Shown: positions 33,493 to 43,155 of the stretch, piece after piece
Layout: every line of letters begins with the position of its first letter
How positions within the stretch are numbered: the stretch's first letter is position 1
Assembly (NCBI RefSeq): GCF_005047595.1
Contig: NZ_SUPL01000009.1
Coordinates: 1-64,000, forward strand
DNA: 64,000 bases
Source of the DNA: Pontimicrobium aquaticum
Lineage (GTDB): Bacteria; Bacteroidota; Bacteroidia; Flavobacteriales; Flavobacteriaceae
Reading direction: 5' to 3'
Program-made: the position numbers and the translations under genes
The notes under the pieces: generated by a model
The model's input: the letters and a program-made list of their open reading frames with translations, nothing else
Told to the model about the DNA's origin: nothing
Databases searched by the model: none

Positions 33493-35526
33493 ATGACACA
33501 CCAATATACCAACGAGCTTATTAATGAAACGAGTCCGTATTTGTTGCAACATGCACATAACCCAATACATTGGAAAGCTTGGAACGATAATACCTTAGCC
33601 GAAGCCAAAGAAAAAAACAGGCTCATCATTATTAGTGTTGGTTATGCAGCTTGCCATTGGTGTCATGTTATGGAACATGAAAGCTTTGAAAATATTGAAG
33701 TCGCTCAAGTAATGAACAACAATTACATTAACATTAAAGTTGATAGAGAAGAACGTCCAGATATTGACCAGGTGTATATGAATGCTGTTCAGTTACTAAC
33801 AGGAAGTGGTGGTTGGCCATTAAATGTTGTCGCTTTACCAGATGGCAGACCTGTTTGGGGTGGTACCTATTTTAAAAAAGAGCAATGGATAAAAACACTT
33901 GAACAAATAGCAGATTTATACATTACTAATCCAGAAAAATTGCATGAATATGCTGAAAAACTAGAAACTGGAATAAAATCATTAGATATAGTAAGCTTAA
34001 ACACTAATGACATAAATTTTAAAAAGTCTATTATTGACAATGCTATAAATAGTTGGTCTCAAAACTTTGACTATGAAAAAGGAGGCACCAATCGTGCCCC
34101 AAAATTTATGATGCCTAATAATCTTCATTTTTTATTGAGAGAGGCTTATCAAAACAATCATGTAGAGCTTCAAAAATATGTAAATATTACGCTTACAAAA
34201 ATTGCCTATGGTGGTATTTTTGATCACATAGGTGGAGGTTTTTCTCGGTATTCGGTAGATAATAAATGGCATGTGCCTCATTTTGAAAAAATGCTTTATG
34301 ATAATGCCCAATTAGTTAGTTTATATAGCGATGCTTATTTAGCAACTAAAAACCCACTTTACAAAGAGGTTGTTTATGATACTCTAGATTTTGTAGGACG
34401 TGAACTCACTAATAATGATGGTACATTTTACTCTTCTTTAGATGCCGATAGTATCAACAAAAAAGGAGATTTAGAAGAAGGTGCTTTTTATGTTTGGTCT
34501 AAAAAAGAGCTGCAAAATTTATTAGATGAAGATTTTCAATTATTTTCAGATTATTACTCTATTAACGATTATGGCTTTTGGGAGCATGGTAATTATGTAT
34601 TGATTAGAAAACAATCTGAAGGAGTTATTACAAAAAAGCATAACATCTCAACCAAAGTTCTAAAAGAAAAGCTGAAAAACTGGAAATCCATACTATTAAA
34701 AGAAAGAGAGAAAAGAAATAGACCAAGATTAGATGATAAAATTCTAACATCATGGAATGCCTTAATGACCAAAGGTTATATAGATGCCTATCGTATTTTT
34801 AATGAAGAACGGTTTTTAAAAGCTGCACTAAAAAATGCACAATTCATTATTAGTATTCAATCTAAAAACGATGGAGGTTTAAATCACAACTATAAAAATG
34901 GGAAAAGCACTATTAATGGCTACCTAGAAGACTATGCAACAACCATAGATGCTTTTATATCTATTTATGAAAACACCTTAGATGAAAAATGGCTAAGATA
35001 TGCTAGAAATTTACTAAACTATACACTAGATTATTTCTTTGATGATAAAAGTAATATGTTCTTTTTTACTTCAAATCTAGACACTGCCTTAGTGTCTAGA
35101 ACTATAGAGTATCGAGACAATGTTATTCCAGCAAGCAACTCAATAATGGCTAAAAATTTGTTTAAATTATCACATTATTTTGGTAATTCTTCTTACGAAA
35201 AAATAGCCACAACCATGTTAAATAACATGTTACCAGAACTAGAAAAATATCCTTCAGCGTTTTCTAATTGGATGGATTTAATGCTTAATTATACCAATAA
35301 TTATTACGAAGTTGCTATTGTTGGAAAACATGCTGAAAAGAAATTAATTGCTTTAAACAAAACATATATCCCGAATAAGCTTATTGCAGGAAGCAACGAA
35401 GAAAATGATTTACCTTTATTAAAAGGTAGATACTCCGAAGATAAAACACTTATATATGTGTGTGTTAATAAAGCTTGTCAATTTCCAGTATCTGAAATTA
35501 ATAAAGCATTTGATTTAATGAAATAA
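33493..35526 (+). CDS. DUF255/YyaL-type thioredoxin-like protein
   Basis: The 677-residue protein has an N-terminal thioredoxin-like domain with NETSPYLLQHAHNPIHW and the CxxC motif in YAACHWCHVMEHESFE (about residues 54-57), followed by WPLNVVALPDGRPVWGGTYF. The rest is an (alpha/alpha)-barrel like that of sugar epimerases and glycosidases, with RAPKFMMPNNLHF, FDHIGGGFSRYSVDNKWHVP and LDADS. This is the spermatogenesis-associated-20/YyaL family, of unproved function. The ATG at 33493 gives the standard start. Two -7-like boxes (33414-33421 and 33429-33436) precede it, with no convincing -33 partner. Small membrane-protein genes follow closely. Confidence 0.9.
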   Translation: MTHQYTNELINETSPYLLQHAHNPIHWKAWNDNTLAEAKEKNRLIIISVGYAACHWCHVMEHESFENIEVAQVMNNNYINIKVDREERPDIDQVYMNAVQLLTGSGGWPLNVVALPDGRPVWGGTYFKKEQWIKTLEQIADLYITNPEKLHEYAEKLETGIKSLDIVSLNTNDINFKKSIIDNAINSWSQNFDYEKGGTNRAPKFMMPNNLHFLLREAYQNNHVELQKYVNITLTKIAYGGIFDHIGGGFSRYSVDNKWHVPHFEKMLYDNAQLVSLYSDAYLATKNPLYKEVVYDTLDFVGRELTNNDGTFYSSLDADSINKKGDLEEGAFYVWSKKELQNLLDEDFQLFSDYYSINDYGFWEHGNYVLIRKQSEGVITKKHNISTKVLKEKLKNWKSILLKEREKRNRPRLDDKILTSWNALMTKGYIDAYRIFNEERFLKAALKNAQFIISIQSKNDGGLNHNYKNGKSTINGYLEDYATTIDAFISIYENTLDEKWLRYARNLLNYTLDYFFDDKSNMFFFTSNLDTALVSRTIEYRDNVIPASNSIMAKNLFKLSHYFGNSSYEKIATTMLNNMLPELEKYPSAFSNWMDLMLNYTNNYYEVAIVGKHAEKKLIALNKTYIPNKLIAGSNEENDLPLLKGRYSEDKTLIYVCVNKACQFPVSEINKAFDLMK

Positions 35527-35535
35527 TACTTAAAA

Positions 35536-35895
35536 ATGGATATTCTAATCACAGTTTTAATAAGCATCGTCGCTATTGAGCATATTTACTTTCTAATATT
35601 AGAAATGTTTCTTTGGACCAAACCAAAAGGCATCAAAACCTTTGGATTAAAATCTAAAGAATTTGCTGAAGACACAAAGGTTTTAGCTGCAAATCAAGGG
35701 CTATACAATGGGTTTTTAGCAGCAGGCTTGATATATTCCCTGATTATAGGAGATAAAAACTTTTCTGTTTTCTTTCTAGTTTGTGTGACTATTGCCGCCA
35801 TTTATGGGTCGTATAGCACACAAAAAGCTCGCTTGTTTTATATTCAAGGAATTCCTGCTTTATTCGCACTAATAATAATATTAATTAACACTTAA
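35536..35895 (+). CDS. DUF1304 membrane protein
   Basis: The 119-residue product has four hydrophobic segments and the conserved AIEHIYFLILEMFLWTKP near the start, NQGLYNGFLAAGLIYSLI in the middle and YGSYSTQKARLFYIQGIPAL at the end, as in the DUF1304 family. Function is unknown. It starts nine bases after the DUF255 gene and ends 14 bases before mscS, so the three are probably one transcript. Confidence 0.85.
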   Translation: MDILITVLISIVAIEHIYFLILEMFLWTKPKGIKTFGLKSKEFAEDTKVLAANQGLYNGFLAAGLIYSLIIGDKNFSVFFLVCVTIAAIYGSYSTQKARLFYIQGIPALFALIIILINT

Positions 35896-35909
35896 AAACA
35901 ATAGTAAAA

Positions 35910-36722
35910 ATGAAATTAGAAAACATATTAGATAAACTTATAGACTTCGCATCAGTTTACGGTATCAAAGTCATTGGAGCCATAATAATATGGATTATTG
36001 GTTCTTGGGTTATCAAAAAAATAATAAGAGGTATTAAAAAAGTAATGTCTAAACGTGATTATGATGAAAGTCTTCAAAAGTTTTTATTAAACCTTATTCA
36101 TTGGTCTTTAAAAATCCTTTTAGTAATTGCTATTTTAGGGCAGTTAGGTGTTGAAACAACCTCTTTTGCAGCGATATTAGCAGCCGCTGGTTTAGCAATT
36201 GGAATGGCTTTACAAGGAAGTTTAGGTAATTTTGCAGGAGGTGTATTGTTAATGATTTTTAAACCTATAAAAATTGGAGATCTTATTGAAGCACAAGGTG
36301 AAATTGGCGTAGTTAAGGAGATAGAAATTTTTACAACTAAACTTACTGGTCTTTCAAACAAAGAAATAATTATTCCTAACGGAGCTTTATCCAATGGAAA
36401 CATTATAAATTATACTACTGAAGGTACACGTCGTGTGGATTTAACCTTTGGTGTTGGATACGATTCAAACATAAAACAAACCAAGGAGGTGCTAATGCAA
36501 GTACTTACATCTCATCCTTTAGTGCTTAAAGATCCTCAACCCACTGTAAATGTTTCGGAATTAGCTGATAGTTCTGTGAATTTTGCTGTAAGACCTTGGT
36601 GTAAATCTGAAGATTATTGGGCTGTTTATTTTGATATAACCGAACAAACTAAAGAAGCTCTTGATGCCGCTGGTATTGAAATCCCTTACCCTCATCAAGT
36701 AGAAATACATAAAGAAAGCTAA
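35910..36722 (+). CDS. Small-conductance mechanosensitive channel, MscS family
   Basis: MscS opens under membrane tension to release solutes at osmotic downshift. The 270-residue product has three N-terminal membrane helices; the third is the Gly/Ala-rich pore helix FAAILAAAGLAIGMALQGSL (about 84-103), followed by the beta domain (GDLIEAQGEIGVVKEIEIF) and the cytoplasmic alpha/beta domain ending in AGIEIPYPHQVEIH. Length and motifs are standard. Its stop overlaps that of the convergent tsaB. Confidence 0.94.
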   Translation: MKLENILDKLIDFASVYGIKVIGAIIIWIIGSWVIKKIIRGIKKVMSKRDYDESLQKFLLNLIHWSLKILLVIAILGQLGVETTSFAAILAAAGLAIGMALQGSLGNFAGGVLLMIFKPIKIGDLIEAQGEIGVVKEIEIFTTKLTGLSNKEIIIPNGALSNGNIINYTTEGTRRVDLTFGVGYDSNIKQTKEVLMQVLTSHPLVLKDPQPTVNVSELADSSVNFAVRPWCKSEDYWAVYFDITEQTKEALDAAGIEIPYPHQVEIHKES

Positions 36723-37390
36723 GATTTAGGCTTAATAGCAATAAAATCTTTTAGGTAATAAGGTTCAAAATAGGCGACATCTTCGATGTCGCTTTTCTTA
36801 TACTTTTGATAAGCCAATTGGCTCATTTCATTTGCCGAAGGTAGTTTAGACTCAATAAAAATGGCATTGGTATGAGATATAAGCTCTTTTGTTTTATTAA
36901 CGCCATTACCTATAAAAAACACTTCCCCAACATCTAAATACATGCCAAAAGAATTATCATCAAGTATTTGTGCTTGAGTGTCTCTTATTTGATTGTAGTT
37001 AGCATCAAAAACTGCCGAATAGACTTCCATACGTCTAGCATCTAGCATTGGGATTATAACGCCAGTTTCTGCACTAACTTGATGTGCTAAACTTTCTAGA
37101 GTAGGAATAGATATTAATGGTATGTCTAAGGCAAAACAAAGCCCCTTTGCTGCCGAAACGCCAATACGTAGTCCTGTATAGGAACCTGGGCCTTTACTAA
37201 TGGCTATGGCTTTTAAGTCGCCTAAAGAAACGTTTGCTTCTTTCAATACCTCATCAATATAAACGTGTAATCGTTCTGCGTGAGAATAGTTACTATTGTA
37301 ATCTTCTTTTAAAACAACAGTCTCTCCGTTATTTGAAAGAGAGACTGAACAGTTTGTTGTTGATGTTTCTATGTTAAGTATATAATTCAA
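36719..37390 (-). CDS. tsaB: tRNA threonylcarbamoyladenosine biosynthesis protein TsaB, TTG start
   Basis: TsaB partners TsaD and TsaE in making the t6A modification of ANN-reading tRNAs. The 223-residue protein has the actin-like ATPase-fold start YILNIETSTTNCSVSL, GPGSYTGLRIGVSAAKGLC and PTLESLAHQ. The start is TTG at 37390: the next codons match the normal family beginning exactly and there is no ATG nearby. It lies three bases beyond the tolC-like stop, so it is the last gene of the efflux transcript although unrelated in function. Confidence 0.93.
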   Translation of the reverse strand: MNYILNIETSTTNCSVSLSNNGETVVLKEDYNSNYSHAERLHVYIDEVLKEANVSLGDLKAIAISKGPGSYTGLRIGVSAAKGLCFALDIPLISIPTLESLAHQVSAETGVIIPMLDARRMEVYSAVFDANYNQIRDTQAQILDDNSFGMYLDVGEVFFIGNGVNKTKELISHTNAIFIESKLPSANEMSQLAYQKYKKSDIEDVAYFEPYYLKDFIAIKPKS

Positions 37391-37393
37391 TCT

Positions 37394-38737
37394 TTATAAC
37401 ACAATGGTTTTTCCGATGTAAAAATCTAAAACTTTTGTCTTAAAAACAAAATCATACTTTGCATTTATTAAAGATGACTCTGCATTAATTAATCTAATTC
37501 TAGCTTGTTCTAATTCAAAAGCATTCATATTACCTAAGTTATAGCGTTCTTGCGTATTAGAAAATGATAATTGCTGAGCTTCTAATGATTTTTGAGCTGC
37601 AATATACGCTTTAAGAGCTGCTTGGGCGTCAGTAAAGGCTCTTTGAATATTAGACTCTAAGGTTAATTTTGCCTGGTCTAAATCTAATTTTGAGTTCTCT
37701 TCTCTAATTTTTGATTTAGCGACCGCTGTTTTATTTTGAAACCTAGAAAAGATTGGGATATTTACATTTAAACTAAACCTATGAGACTTTTGATCTTTAA
37801 ATTGTTGGAAAAAACTTGCTTCAGTTTGAGATAAATTTGTGAAAAATGCATTTGTGCCAAGTCCGTAACTTGCACTTACACTAGGCATAAAGCCACTTTT
37901 AGAAATTTCGGTGCTTAGTTCGGCGTTTTCTATATTCTTTTCAGCAACTTTAATTTCGTTTCTGTTCTCCAGCGCGTAGTTTAAAATGGGTTTAATATCT
38001 CGATACATTAGTTCGGCGGATGGTGTATCTATGTCTATGATTTCTACATTAAATCCTTCAAACGGTACTTGTAGGAGCTGTGACAAGTTTAATAATGCTA
38101 AAGTATAATTATTATTAGCAACTGTTACACTTTGTTCGTCTGTACTTAACGTTGCTTCTACATCGTAAATATTTGCACGAGGTTGTACTCCAGCATCAAC
38201 CAAGTCTTTAACTTGTTGTAATTGCTTTTTTGAAAATTCGTATTGAGCCTTTGCAGTTTCTAATCGTTCTTTATTAAACAACACATTTAAATAAGCATTT
38301 GCAACATTCAACGAAATGTCATCTCTCATCCTGTTAAGCTCTAATTTATTAGTCTCTAAATTTAATTGCGCTTGCTTATATAGGTTGGTCGTTCTAAAGC
38401 CATTAAAAATATTTTGATTAACATTAACGCTTAGGTTTGTGCTATTTGTTGTTCTATCAACAACCACTTGCTGCTGACCAATATCAACTCTATTTGTACC
38501 AATACCTAAACTATGTCCAACGCTACCACTAACAGAAGGCAAAAAGTTTCCTTTGGCTCCTATAATATCTTGCTCATTAATTAAAAGCGTATTTTCTCCT
38601 CTTTGGATGGTAATATTGTTTTCTAAAGCATGGGTGACACATTCTTGGAGTGTCCATACTTTATTATTTTGAGCAGTTACTGAAAAACCAATTAAAAGTA
38701 GTAATGCTGCTAGTTTATATTTTATATTCTGCATCAT
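37394..38737 (-). CDS. TolC-family outer-membrane efflux protein
   Basis: TolC-like proteins form the outer-membrane duct of tripartite export systems. The product of about 447 residues has a signal peptide (NIKYKLAALLLLIGFSVTAQ), then VWTLQECVTHALENNITIQ and two repeats of long helices and short strands, as in the OEP family (LNVNIPIFSRFQNKTAVA in the second half). Several ATG codons precede the signal: the first at 38767 would overlap the HlyD-type gene by 20 bases. I favour ATG 38737, ten bases after that stop. It is the fourth gene of an ABC efflux set and is followed by tsaB. Confidence 0.93.
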   Translation of the reverse strand: MMQNIKYKLAALLLLIGFSVTAQNNKVWTLQECVTHALENNITIQRGENTLLINEQDIIGAKGNFLPSVSGSVGHSLGIGTNRVDIGQQQVVVDRTTNSTNLSVNVNQNIFNGFRTTNLYKQAQLNLETNKLELNRMRDDISLNVANAYLNVLFNKERLETAKAQYEFSKKQLQQVKDLVDAGVQPRANIYDVEATLSTDEQSVTVANNNYTLALLNLSQLLQVPFEGFNVEIIDIDTPSAELMYRDIKPILNYALENRNEIKVAEKNIENAELSTEISKSGFMPSVSASYGLGTNAFFTNLSQTEASFFQQFKDQKSHRFSLNVNIPIFSRFQNKTAVAKSKIREENSKLDLDQAKLTLESNIQRAFTDAQAALKAYIAAQKSLEAQQLSFSNTQERYNLGNMNAFELEQARIRLINAESSLINAKYDFVFKTKVLDFYIGKTIVL

Positions 38738-38747
38738 AGTTTTTCTA

Positions 38748-39866
38748 TTAATTGTCATCATCATCATTGTTTTCTTCCTTGGCTTTGTTCCAAACTTTTA
38801 TTTTGTCTCCTTCTTTAATGCCTTCTGTAATTTCAACATTAATTCCATCAGAAAGTCCTAATTCAACATCTACTTTTTCAAACGACCCATCTTCTTTTTG
38901 AATTTCTACAAATGGTTTTTCTGTAATTCTGTTAAACTGTAATAAAGCCTCTTTTATACAAAGGATACTATCTTTACTTTCAATTTCAATTTCAGCGTTA
39001 GCACTGTAACCAGCTCTAATTTTAGTAGATGGTTCTACCTCAACATCGGCTTTTATGGTAAACTGTACTGCGCCATTTTCTTCTATCCCTTTAGGTGCCA
39101 CAAAGGTTAACTTTGCCGGAAATTCTTTTTCGTTAATTGCACCAAGAACTACAATGATGTCTTTTCCTTCTTCTATTTTACCAACCTCGGCTTCATCTAC
39201 ATTTCCTTCAAAGATCATTTTACTCATATCGGCAATGGTAGCAATGGTTGTTCCCGCATTAAAATTATTACTTTGTATGACTTGATCTCCTTCACGAATT
39301 GGAATTTGAAGTACCGTTCCAGAAATTTGTGCAATAATGTTTGTATTTGCAGAAGTTCCACCAGACAATGATCCTTGTCTTATAATTTGATAATCGTTTT
39401 GTGCTTGCTTTAAACTTTCGTTTGCCTGATTTAACGATAGCTCGCTATTCTCAAAGTCTTGTTTAGAAATAACGCCTTTTTCGAATAAAGCTTTGTTTCT
39501 ATCGTATAGTGTTTGCGCATTATTTTTAGATAATTCGGCTGTTTTAATTCTACTTCTAGCACTTACTAAGCTTTGCTCGTTTGGAACGACTCTAATTTTA
39601 GCTATTAAGTCTCCTTTTTTTACAATATCTCCTTCTTCTACCATTATGTTATCAACAATACCAGATACTTGAGGTTTTAACTCAATTTCTTCTTCTGGGT
39701 TTAGCTTTCCTGTTGCTACTACTTTATAGTCGATAGATGTGTAGTAAGGCTCATCGATTTTATAATCTACAACTTCGGCTGTATTAGAATCTTTAAAATA
39801 TTTTAATACGAATGCTAATAGTATTATTAAAACAATTCCTAAAATAATTTTTACTGGTTTTTTCAT
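38748..39866 (-). CDS. HlyD/MacA-family periplasmic adaptor
   Basis: The 372-residue protein has an N-terminal membrane anchor (KIILGIVLIILLAFVLKYF), a lipoyl/barrel-sandwich region (VATGKLNPEEEIELKPQVSG and EEGDIVKKGDLIAKI), a coiled-coil hairpin (about 100-160) and a beta-barrel domain. It ends in a short Asp/Asn tail. Such adaptors bridge the inner-membrane ABC transporter and TolC, as MacA does. It lies between the permease genes and the tolC-like gene, 27 bases after the permease stop. Confidence 0.93.
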   Translation of the reverse strand: MKKPVKIILGIVLIILLAFVLKYFKDSNTAEVVDYKIDEPYYTSIDYKVVATGKLNPEEEIELKPQVSGIVDNIMVEEGDIVKKGDLIAKIRVVPNEQSLVSARSRIKTAELSKNNAQTLYDRNKALFEKGVISKQDFENSELSLNQANESLKQAQNDYQIIRQGSLSGGTSANTNIIAQISGTVLQIPIREGDQVIQSNNFNAGTTIATIADMSKMIFEGNVDEAEVGKIEEGKDIIVVLGAINEKEFPAKLTFVAPKGIEENGAVQFTIKADVEVEPSTKIRAGYSANAEIEIESKDSILCIKEALLQFNRITEKPFVEIQKEDGSFEKVDVELGLSDGINVEITEGIKEGDKIKVWNKAKEENNDDDDN

Positions 39867-39893
39867 TTTTTTAATTGATATAATGTTGATTTT

Positions 39894-41138
39894 TTATTCT
39901 TCTCTTAAGGCTTCTATAGGTTTAATGCTTGTAGCTTTAAATGCAGGTATTAACCCAATAAGAGTTCCTAATGTTACTAATACTAATAGTGCTATAAATA
40001 CCACTAAAATTGAAACTGATGCATTAACTAATGTGGCATCTGGACCTTGTCCAAATGCTGAATCTAACGCTATTAAAATCCAGCCTCCTGTTAGGATGCC
40101 AAATAATCCAGCTATTAATGTTAAAAACACTGCTTCAACAACTATTTGTCTTTTTATTTCAAATGGCGTTGCTCCTAAAGCGCGACGCACACCTATTTCT
40201 TTTGTTCGTTCTTTAACTGTTATAAGCAATATGTTACCAATGGCAAACACACCTGCTATAAGTGTAGCAATACCTACAAACCATGTTAAAAATTGCATTC
40301 CTTTTAAAAAACCTGTAAGTTTCCCAAATTCATTACCAAGATTAAAACTTCCAAAGGCTCGCTTATCTTCTGGATGAATTCTATTTAGGTTTTTTAGCAT
40401 CAACTTAGCATCTTCCTCAATCTGTTTGATATCGTATTCAGGCTTACCAGTTATCATTATCCAACCAATATTTTCTCCTTGATTATAAATTTGTTGAAAT
40501 GTTGAGAATGGGATATGAATATCATCACTTGGTCCCATGTTAACATTTCCAACATCAAAAATTCCAATGACTGAATAATTGCTATTATTAATTTGAATAA
40601 GCTCACCAATGGCATATTCGTCTTTTTCAAATAATTGTTTATAAACATCCTCAGAAATGACAGCCACTTTTCGCTTATTATCAATATCGCTTTGATTTAT
40701 AAAACGTCCGTGAAGCAATTTCTTTTTTTGAACTTGGTCTAGTAACGGAAAATCTCCTGCTATTCCAAAATTACCTGAAAGGAAATTACGTACTACTAAA
40801 CTTGAGTTTTGATTTCTTGGGACTACAAACTCTATTCCTTCTACATTTTCTTCAACTTTTTTTGCATCAGATAATGTTAAAGTAACTCTTTTACCTTCTT
40901 GAAACCCTTTAAATGGTTTACTAGTACTTTGTCCCCAAACAAATACGCTGTTTGTTGCAAAGCTTCCAAAAAGCCTATTGAAAGAGTTTTCCATTCCTCT
41001 GGCTGAACCTAGTAATCCTATAAGTAATAATATTCCCCACCAAACACCAATCATTGTAATGACAGTTCTAAGCTTGTTTTTGCTCATACTATCGTACACT
41101 TCTTGCCACGTATCTCTATCAAATAAAAATCTAATCAT
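39894..41138 (-). CDS. MacB-like ABC transporter permease (second copy)
   Basis: The 414-residue membrane protein has a first helix (MIGVWWGILLLIGLLG), a large periplasmic MacB_PCD domain (about 45-260) and three C-terminal helices of the FtsX type, including VKERTKEIGVRRALGATPFEI. It is homologous to the preceding permease but only modestly alike. The two probably form a heterodimer driven by the adjacent ATPase. Its start lies one base after the stop of that permease. MacB-type transporters export peptides, lipoproteins or drugs. The substrate is unknown. Confidence 0.93.
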   Translation of the reverse strand: MIRFLFDRDTWQEVYDSMSKNKLRTVITMIGVWWGILLLIGLLGSARGMENSFNRLFGSFATNSVFVWGQSTSKPFKGFQEGKRVTLTLSDAKKVEENVEGIEFVVPRNQNSSLVVRNFLSGNFGIAGDFPLLDQVQKKKLLHGRFINQSDIDNKRKVAVISEDVYKQLFEKDEYAIGELIQINNSNYSVIGIFDVGNVNMGPSDDIHIPFSTFQQIYNQGENIGWIMITGKPEYDIKQIEEDAKLMLKNLNRIHPEDKRAFGSFNLGNEFGKLTGFLKGMQFLTWFVGIATLIAGVFAIGNILLITVKERTKEIGVRRALGATPFEIKRQIVVEAVFLTLIAGLFGILTGGWILIALDSAFGQGPDATLVNASVSILVVFIALLVLVTLGTLIGLIPAFKATSIKPIEALREE

Positions 41139-41139
41139 A

Positions 41140-42369
41140 CTATTCGTTTCTAAGTGCTACAATTGGTTTTATTCTGGATGCTTTTTTGGCAGGTAAATAT
41201 CCTGCCAATGCTCCAGCAAGAACTAGTGTAATAGTGGCAAAAACTACCAAAGGTGTACTAACACTTGGGTTAGTAATAAAGTATTCTTCTAAACCTGGTC
41301 CTGCTAATTTTAAAATACCTGTTCCTATTAACAAGCCTATATATCCTGCTATGGCAGTAATTAATACAGATTCTATTAAAATTATTGATACGATAGATTT
41401 TGGAGAAGCTCCTAAAGCCTTTCTAATACCTATTTCTTTTGTTCTTTCTTTTACAATAAAAATCATGATATTACTAATGCCAACGATTCCAGCTATTAAA
41501 GTTCCCATTCCAATAATAAAGACAATAACTCCTAAAACTGTCATCATTTGATTAACGTTCTTTTTAGCTTCTGCCATATTACGAACTCTAATTGCACTTT
41601 GGTCTAATGGTGCTATTGAAAAACGCTCTTTAAGCTTTTTTTCTATACTATTACTAAAAGTAATAGCTTGGTCGAAATTCATTTCAGGGTTATAGGTCAG
41701 GTTGATTTGATCTATATATTCGTTATTACCATACACTTGCTGCGCTGTGGTTACTGGCATATAAATTAATCGTTCTTCATTATCATTTCCATCATCAGAA
41801 AAAACACCTACAATTTTATATTGAATACCACTAAGATTTATGTATTTACCCAGAGCTTTAGTTCTTAAAAACAAATCTTCTTCAACCAATCGCCCTATTA
41901 CGACCACTTTTGTTTTTTCTTGAAGATCTCTTTGATTAATGTATCGCCCTTCATCCATAATAGTTCTTTCTAAGTACTGATGGTCTGGATGTACAGCTCT
42001 TACACTATAATTATTTTGTTCATTCCTGAATGTAGCTGATACATTTTTATAAATTCTTGCGGTTATAAACTCTACTTTATTACCGTTTTCATCCTTTATA
42101 TAGTTAAAGTCTTTATTTTCGAATTGAATACGTCTTCCTGCCTGTAGCCCTTTATGAGCTTTAGTGGTTCTGCCTGAATTTATAAAAATGGAGTTGTTTG
42201 CATCATCAGCAAAAGCTTCTGTAAAAGTGTTTTTTAATCCGTTTGTTATCCCGAATAGGATTGTAAATAGCATGATAGCAAATACAACCGTAAACCCAGA
42301 GAGTATGGTTCTTAATCTATTTTTATTAATACTTTGAAATATTTCGCGCCAAAGATCTAAATCAAACAT
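41140..42369 (-). CDS. MacB-like ABC transporter permease (first copy)
   Basis: The 409-residue protein has the same layout as its neighbour: an N-terminal helix (LSGFTVVFAIMLFTILFGI), a periplasmic MacB_PCD domain, and C-terminal FtsX helices with IVKERTKEIGIRKALGASPK. It overlaps the ATPase gene by eight bases, implying coupled translation. With two separate permeases and a separate ATPase this differs from E. coli MacB, where both parts are one protein working as a homodimer. Confidence 0.93.
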   Translation of the reverse strand: MFDLDLWREIFQSINKNRLRTILSGFTVVFAIMLFTILFGITNGLKNTFTEAFADDANNSIFINSGRTTKAHKGLQAGRRIQFENKDFNYIKDENGNKVEFITARIYKNVSATFRNEQNNYSVRAVHPDHQYLERTIMDEGRYINQRDLQEKTKVVVIGRLVEEDLFLRTKALGKYINLSGIQYKIVGVFSDDGNDNEERLIYMPVTTAQQVYGNNEYIDQINLTYNPEMNFDQAITFSNSIEKKLKERFSIAPLDQSAIRVRNMAEAKKNVNQMMTVLGVIVFIIGMGTLIAGIVGISNIMIFIVKERTKEIGIRKALGASPKSIVSIILIESVLITAIAGYIGLLIGTGILKLAGPGLEEYFITNPSVSTPLVVFATITLVLAGALAGYLPAKKASRIKPIVALRNE

Positions 42370-43063
42370 ACTGTGAAGCTCTTACTTGATTAACTTTTTT
42401 ATCTTCCATGATAACACCATCTCGTAAGCGTACTACACGTTTACACATTTCGGCAATGTCTTCCTCGTGAGTTACAATTAAAATCGTTTTCCCTTCATCG
42501 TTTAACTGTTGAAGAAATTCCATGATTTCATAAGATGTTGTTGTATCTAAGGCTCCTGTTGGCTCATCGGCCAACAATAATTTAGGATCAGCAGCTAATG
42601 CTCTAGCGATGGCAACACGCTGTTTTTGACCACCTGAGAGTTCACTAGGTAAATGATGTGCCCAGTCTAACAACCCTACTTTTTTAAGGTGAAACTTACC
42701 TTTTTCTTGACGTTCTCTTCGTTTTAATCCTTGATAATATAGAGGTAAAGCTACGTTTTCAAGAGCATTTTTATAATTAATTAGGTTAAAGGATTGAAAA
42801 ATAAACCCTAAAAATTTATTTCTATAGATAGCCGCTTTTTTTTCGGTAAGGTTTTTAATTGGAACACCATCTAAAATATAATCTCCAGAATCGGCTTCAT
42901 CAAGCATTCCAATAATATTTAAAAGTGTTGATTTACCTGAACCAGAAGATCCCATAATAGCAACCATTTCACCACTTTCTACTTCTAGATCAATACCTTT
43001 AAGAACGTGTAAACTGGAGTCACCTATAGGATAGGATTTATGTAGTTGACTAATTTTTAACAT
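42362..43063 (-). CDS. MacB/LolD-type ABC transporter ATPase
   Basis: The 233-residue ATPase has Walker A MGSSGSGKSTLLN, the Q-loop FIFQSFNL, signature ELSGGQKQRVAIARALA, Walker B LLLADEPTGALD and the switch histidine in LIVTHEEDIA. This is the MacB/LolD subfamily. It is first in the transcript ATPase-permease-permease-adaptor-TolC. The 92-base gap upstream has an imperfect hairpin (43092-43128) that would be in the leader of this message. No clear promoter box was seen. Confidence 0.94.
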   Translation of the reverse strand: MLKISQLHKSYPIGDSSLHVLKGIDLEVESGEMVAIMGSSGSGKSTLLNIIGMLDEADSGDYILDGVPIKNLTEKKAAIYRNKFLGFIFQSFNLINYKNALENVALPLYYQGLKRRERQEKGKFHLKKVGLLDWAHHLPSELSGGQKQRVAIARALAADPKLLLADEPTGALDTTTSYEIMEFLQQLNDEGKTILIVTHEEDIAEMCKRVVRLRDGVIMEDKKVNQVRASQYV

Positions 43064-43155
43064 AGTTAGTGTTTTTTAGCTTTAAATGCTATAACAACAA
43101 TTAGACTGTAAAAGTCTTTTTTTGTTACAGCAATACCTTTAATTTTATGTTAAAA

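Noticed and set aside
39883-40377. 164-codon plus-strand frame inside the permease gene
   Set aside because: It is antisense to the conserved FtsX-type helices and has no signal, motif or promoter.
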